The translations under genes were made by a program, and so were the position numbers. The notes below the pieces were generated by a model. The model saw nothing but the letters and a program-made list of their open reading frames with translations, had not been told where the DNA came from and made no database searches. Below, in pieces: positions 6,097-6,926 of a stretch of DNA of 6,926 bases. Source of the stretch: an uncultured Collinsella sp. GTDB lineage: Bacteria; Actinomycetota; Coriobacteriia; Coriobacteriales; Coriobacteriaceae. Within the stretch, counting starts at the first letter, position 1; each line of letters begins with the position of its first letter. The DNA is taken from the NCBI GenBank assembly GCA_900752345.1, contig CAADVA010000159.1:1-6926 (forward strand). The letters are read 5' to 3'.

Positions 6097-6119
6097 TGCG
6101 TGCATACGTGTTGTAGAAT
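6091..6119 (+). promoter_or_regulatory. Putative sigma-70-type promoter for infA-rpmJ-rpsM
   Basis: A good -10 element, TAGAAT (6114-6119, five of six matches to TATAAT), lies 17 bases after a weak -35, TTACGA (6091-6096, three of six matches to TTGACA). Transcription would begin near 6126, leaving a leader of about 33 bases before the infA start. The gap is visibly more AT-rich than the surrounding genes. Independent promoters before infA or the alpha operon occur in other bacteria, which supports the reading, but the -35 is poor. Confidence 0.5.
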
Positions 6120-6158
6120 ACTCAATCGCTGTCGTTTTCTAGAGAAAGATGATTGCTT

Positions 6159-6377
6159 GTGAAGAAGGAAGACGCAATTGAGCTCGAGGGTACGGTAAAG
6201 GAACCGCTGCCCAACGCCATGTTTAAGGTCGAGCTCGAGAACGGTCATTCGGTTCTGTGCAACATTTCTGGCAAGATCCGAATGAATTACATCCGTATTC
6301 TCCCCGGTGACAGGGTTGTCGTGGAGCTTTCCCCGTACGACCTGACCCGCGGCCGCATCACCTATCGCTACAAATAG
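6159..6377 (+). CDS. infA: Translation initiation factor IF-1
   Basis: IF-1 binds the 30S A site and, with IF-2 and IF-3, promotes accurate initiation. It is a single S1-like OB fold. From GTG at 6159 the protein is exactly 72 residues, the canonical size, and starts MKKEDAIELEGTV. The conserved LPNAMFKVELENGH (17-30), RMNYIRILPGD (41-51) and SPYDLTRGRITYRYK (58-72) are present. A TTG at 6153 would add two residues but would lie too close to the ribosome binding site. That site is weak: AGAAAGATGA (6143-6152) lacks a clean GGAGG, which is notable beside the strong sites of the neighbours. Gaps of 104 bases upstream and 150 bases downstream isolate the gene from the packed spc genes. Confidence 0.97.
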   Translation: MKKEDAIELEGTVKEPLPNAMFKVELENGHSVLCNISGKIRMNYIRILPGDRVVVELSPYDLTRGRITYRYK

Positions 6378-6388
6378 CGGCACGCATA

Positions 6389-6444
6389 CACGCACTCCAT
6401 TTCCGACTGCAGGCTTAGCTCAACCTACGGTCGGATTGTGTGTG
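6389..6444 (+). promoter_or_regulatory. Long imperfect hairpin in the infA-rpmJ gap
   Basis: The 150-base gap (6378-6527) has no credible ORF but two stem-loops. This is the larger. Outer helix CACGCAC (6389-6395) pairs with GTGTGTG (6438-6444), seven bp with one wobble. An asymmetric internal loop follows (6396-6401 and 6436-6437). Then an 8-bp helix pairs TCCGACTG (6402-6409) with CGGTCGGA (6428-6435), with one wobble. Above a C-A mismatch, AGG (6411-6413) can pair with CCT (6424-6426). There is no T run. Its position before rpmJ-rpsM suits a leader for ribosomal-protein autoregulation; that role is inferred. Confidence 0.5.
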
Positions 6445-6448
6445 AAGA

Positions 6449-6478
6449 CCAGCCATAGTTTTAAACGCCTGCGGCTGG
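6449..6478 (+). promoter_or_regulatory. Second hairpin in the infA-rpmJ gap
   Basis: CCAGCC (6449-6454) pairs perfectly with GGCTGG (6473-6478) around an 18-base loop that contains GTTTTAAAC, itself self-complementary. It begins four bases after the larger hairpin and ends about 37 bases before the rpmJ ribosome binding site. A competing pairing, CGCC (6466-6469) with GGCG (6478-6481), would exclude the closing pair, so alternative folds are possible. No T run follows. Confidence 0.4.
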
Positions 6479-6527
6479 GCGAGTAGATAGTAGGGAAGTA
6501 GTTTGAGCGCTACCGAAAGGAAGAACG

Positions 6528-6641
6528 ATGAAGGTACGTCCTTCGGTCAAGAAGATGTGCGATAAGTGCAAAATCATTAGGCGCCATGGCAAGGTCCTCG
6601 TCATTTGCGAGAACCCCCGTCATAAGCAGCGTCAGGGTTAA
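6528..6641 (+). CDS. rpmJ: Large ribosomal subunit protein L36 (bL36), zinc-binding
   Basis: L36 is the smallest 50S protein and packs among 23S rRNA helices near the L11/L6 side. The 37-residue product, too short for many gene callers, reads MKVRPSVKKMCDKCKIIRRH and continues to PRHKQRQG. Zinc ligands are C11, C14, C27 and H32, the C+ type. The ATG at 6528 follows AAAGGAAG (6516-6523), and the TAA is at 6639-6641. It lies 150 bases after infA and 14 bases before rpsM, so it heads the rpmJ-rpsM block of the alpha operon. As with S14, a zinc-free paralogue may exist elsewhere in the genome. Confidence 0.98.
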   Translation: MKVRPSVKKMCDKCKIIRRHGKVLVICENPRHKQRQG

Positions 6642-6655
6642 GAGAGGAGACTACG

Positions 6656-6926
6656 TTGGCCCGTATTAATGGTGTCGACCTCCCGCGTGAGAAGCGCGTT
6701 GAGATCGGTCTGACCTACATTTACGGCATCGGCCGCACCACTGCGACGAAGATTTGCGTCGAGTGCAACGTTAACGTGGATACGCGCGTTAAGGCCCTCA
6801 CCGAGGATGAGGTTAACGCCATCCGCGATTATATCGACAAGAACCAGATCATGGTTGAGGGCGACCTCCGCCGTGAGCGCAACCAGAACGTCAAGCGCCT
6901 TATGGACATCGGCTGCAACCCCGGCC
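6656..6926 (+). CDS. rpsM: Small ribosomal subunit protein S13 (uS13), 3'-truncated by the window end
   Basis: S13 sits in the 30S head, forms bridges to L5 and touches P-site tRNA. Ninety residues are visible of a family length near 122. MARINGVDLPREKRVEIGLT opens the protein, followed by YIYGIGRTTATKIC (21-34), TEDEV (49-53) and VEGDLRRERNQNVKRLMDIG (67-86). The basic C-terminal tail lies beyond the window. The start is TTG at 6656, unusual for a highly expressed gene, but it gives the exact family N-terminus and follows GAGGAG (6644-6649) by six bases. The last residues read C87-N88-P89-G90 where the family normally has Cys-Tyr-Arg-Gly; this may be a contig-end error. In other bacteria rpsK, rpsD, rpoA and rplQ follow. 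Confidence 0.97.
   Translation, partial: MARINGVDLPREKRVEIGLTYIYGIGRTTATKICVECNVNVDTRVKALTEDEVNAIRDYIDKNQIMVEGDLRRERNQNVKRLMDIGCNPG

Noticed and set aside
6153..6158. TTG at 6153 as the infA start
   Set aside because: GTG at 6159 gives the exact 72-residue IF-1, and the TTG overlaps or crowds the only ribosome binding site.
6418..6426. GCTCAACCT in the hairpin loop equals the terminal loop of 16S rRNA helix 21, the S8-binding helix; possible S8 mimicry
   Set aside because: S8 recognises the internal core of helix 21, not this terminal loop, and the core sequence is absent here. A 9-base match between a 150-base gap and 16S rRNA is expected about once by chance.
6410..6440. D-arm-like TAGCTCAA suggesting a tRNA in the infA-rpmJ gap
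   Set aside because: There is no matching acceptor stem, no anticodon arm and no GGTTC-type T arm at the right distances.
6436..6464. Promoter-like TTGTGT and TTTTAA before rpmJ
   Set aside because: Spacing is 17 bases, but each hexamer matches consensus at only three of six positions, and both lie in predicted stems or loops.
1..6926. Search for a hidden accessory system (toxin-antitoxin, CRISPR, insertion sequence, phage remnant, small unknown ORF)
   Set aside because: Every gap was read on both strands; none holds a credible ORF with a ribosome binding site, terminal inverted repeats or repeat-spacer arrays. This is a conserved core locus.

Overview
This GC-rich window is an uninterrupted plus-strand ribosomal-protein locus: the distal part of the spc operon followed by the start of the alpha operon. 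Gene order is rplE (3' part), rpsN, rpsH, rplF, rplR, rpsE, rpmD, rplO, secY, adk, map, infA, rpmJ, rpsM (5' part). The secY-adk-map-infA-rpmJ-rpsM order is the Gram-positive arrangement. GC-rich third codon positions, five non-ATG starts among 13 visible starts, a 61-residue zinc-type S14 and a compact four-cysteine adenylate kinase suggest a high-GC Gram-positive bacterium. My best guess is class Coriobacteriia (Collinsella or a relative), from familiarity with these protein sequences rather than from any search.

Layout. Positions 1-20 are almost pure C and look like a contig-end artefact; real sequence begins inside rplE. From rplR to map (1799-6054) the genes are packed: gaps are 18 bases or less, or the genes overlap, as at rplO/secY and adk/map. 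Longer gaps occur at rplE-rpsN (79 bases), rpsN-rpsH (119), rplF-rplR (75), map-infA (104) and infA-rpmJ (150). Each holds a possible RNA hairpin. The map-infA gap also holds a plausible sigma-70-type promoter, so infA-rpmJ-rpsM can probably be transcribed separately from the spc genes. The window ends inside rpsM.

Function. L5, L6, L15, L18, L30 and L36 are large-subunit proteins; S5, S8, S13 and S14 are small-subunit proteins. IF-1 acts in initiation, SecY is the channel that exports nascent or finished proteins, MetAP trims the N-terminal methionine, and Adk balances adenine nucleotides. The set couples ribosome supply to initiation, export, N-terminal processing and energy charge.

I see no mobile element, CRISPR array, tRNA, rRNA, defence system or unknown protein. 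The points worth a second look are small: untranslated structured gaps, the infA upstream region, a compact Adk LID lacking the usual motif, an unusual cysteine in S8, and likely sequence errors at the contig ends.
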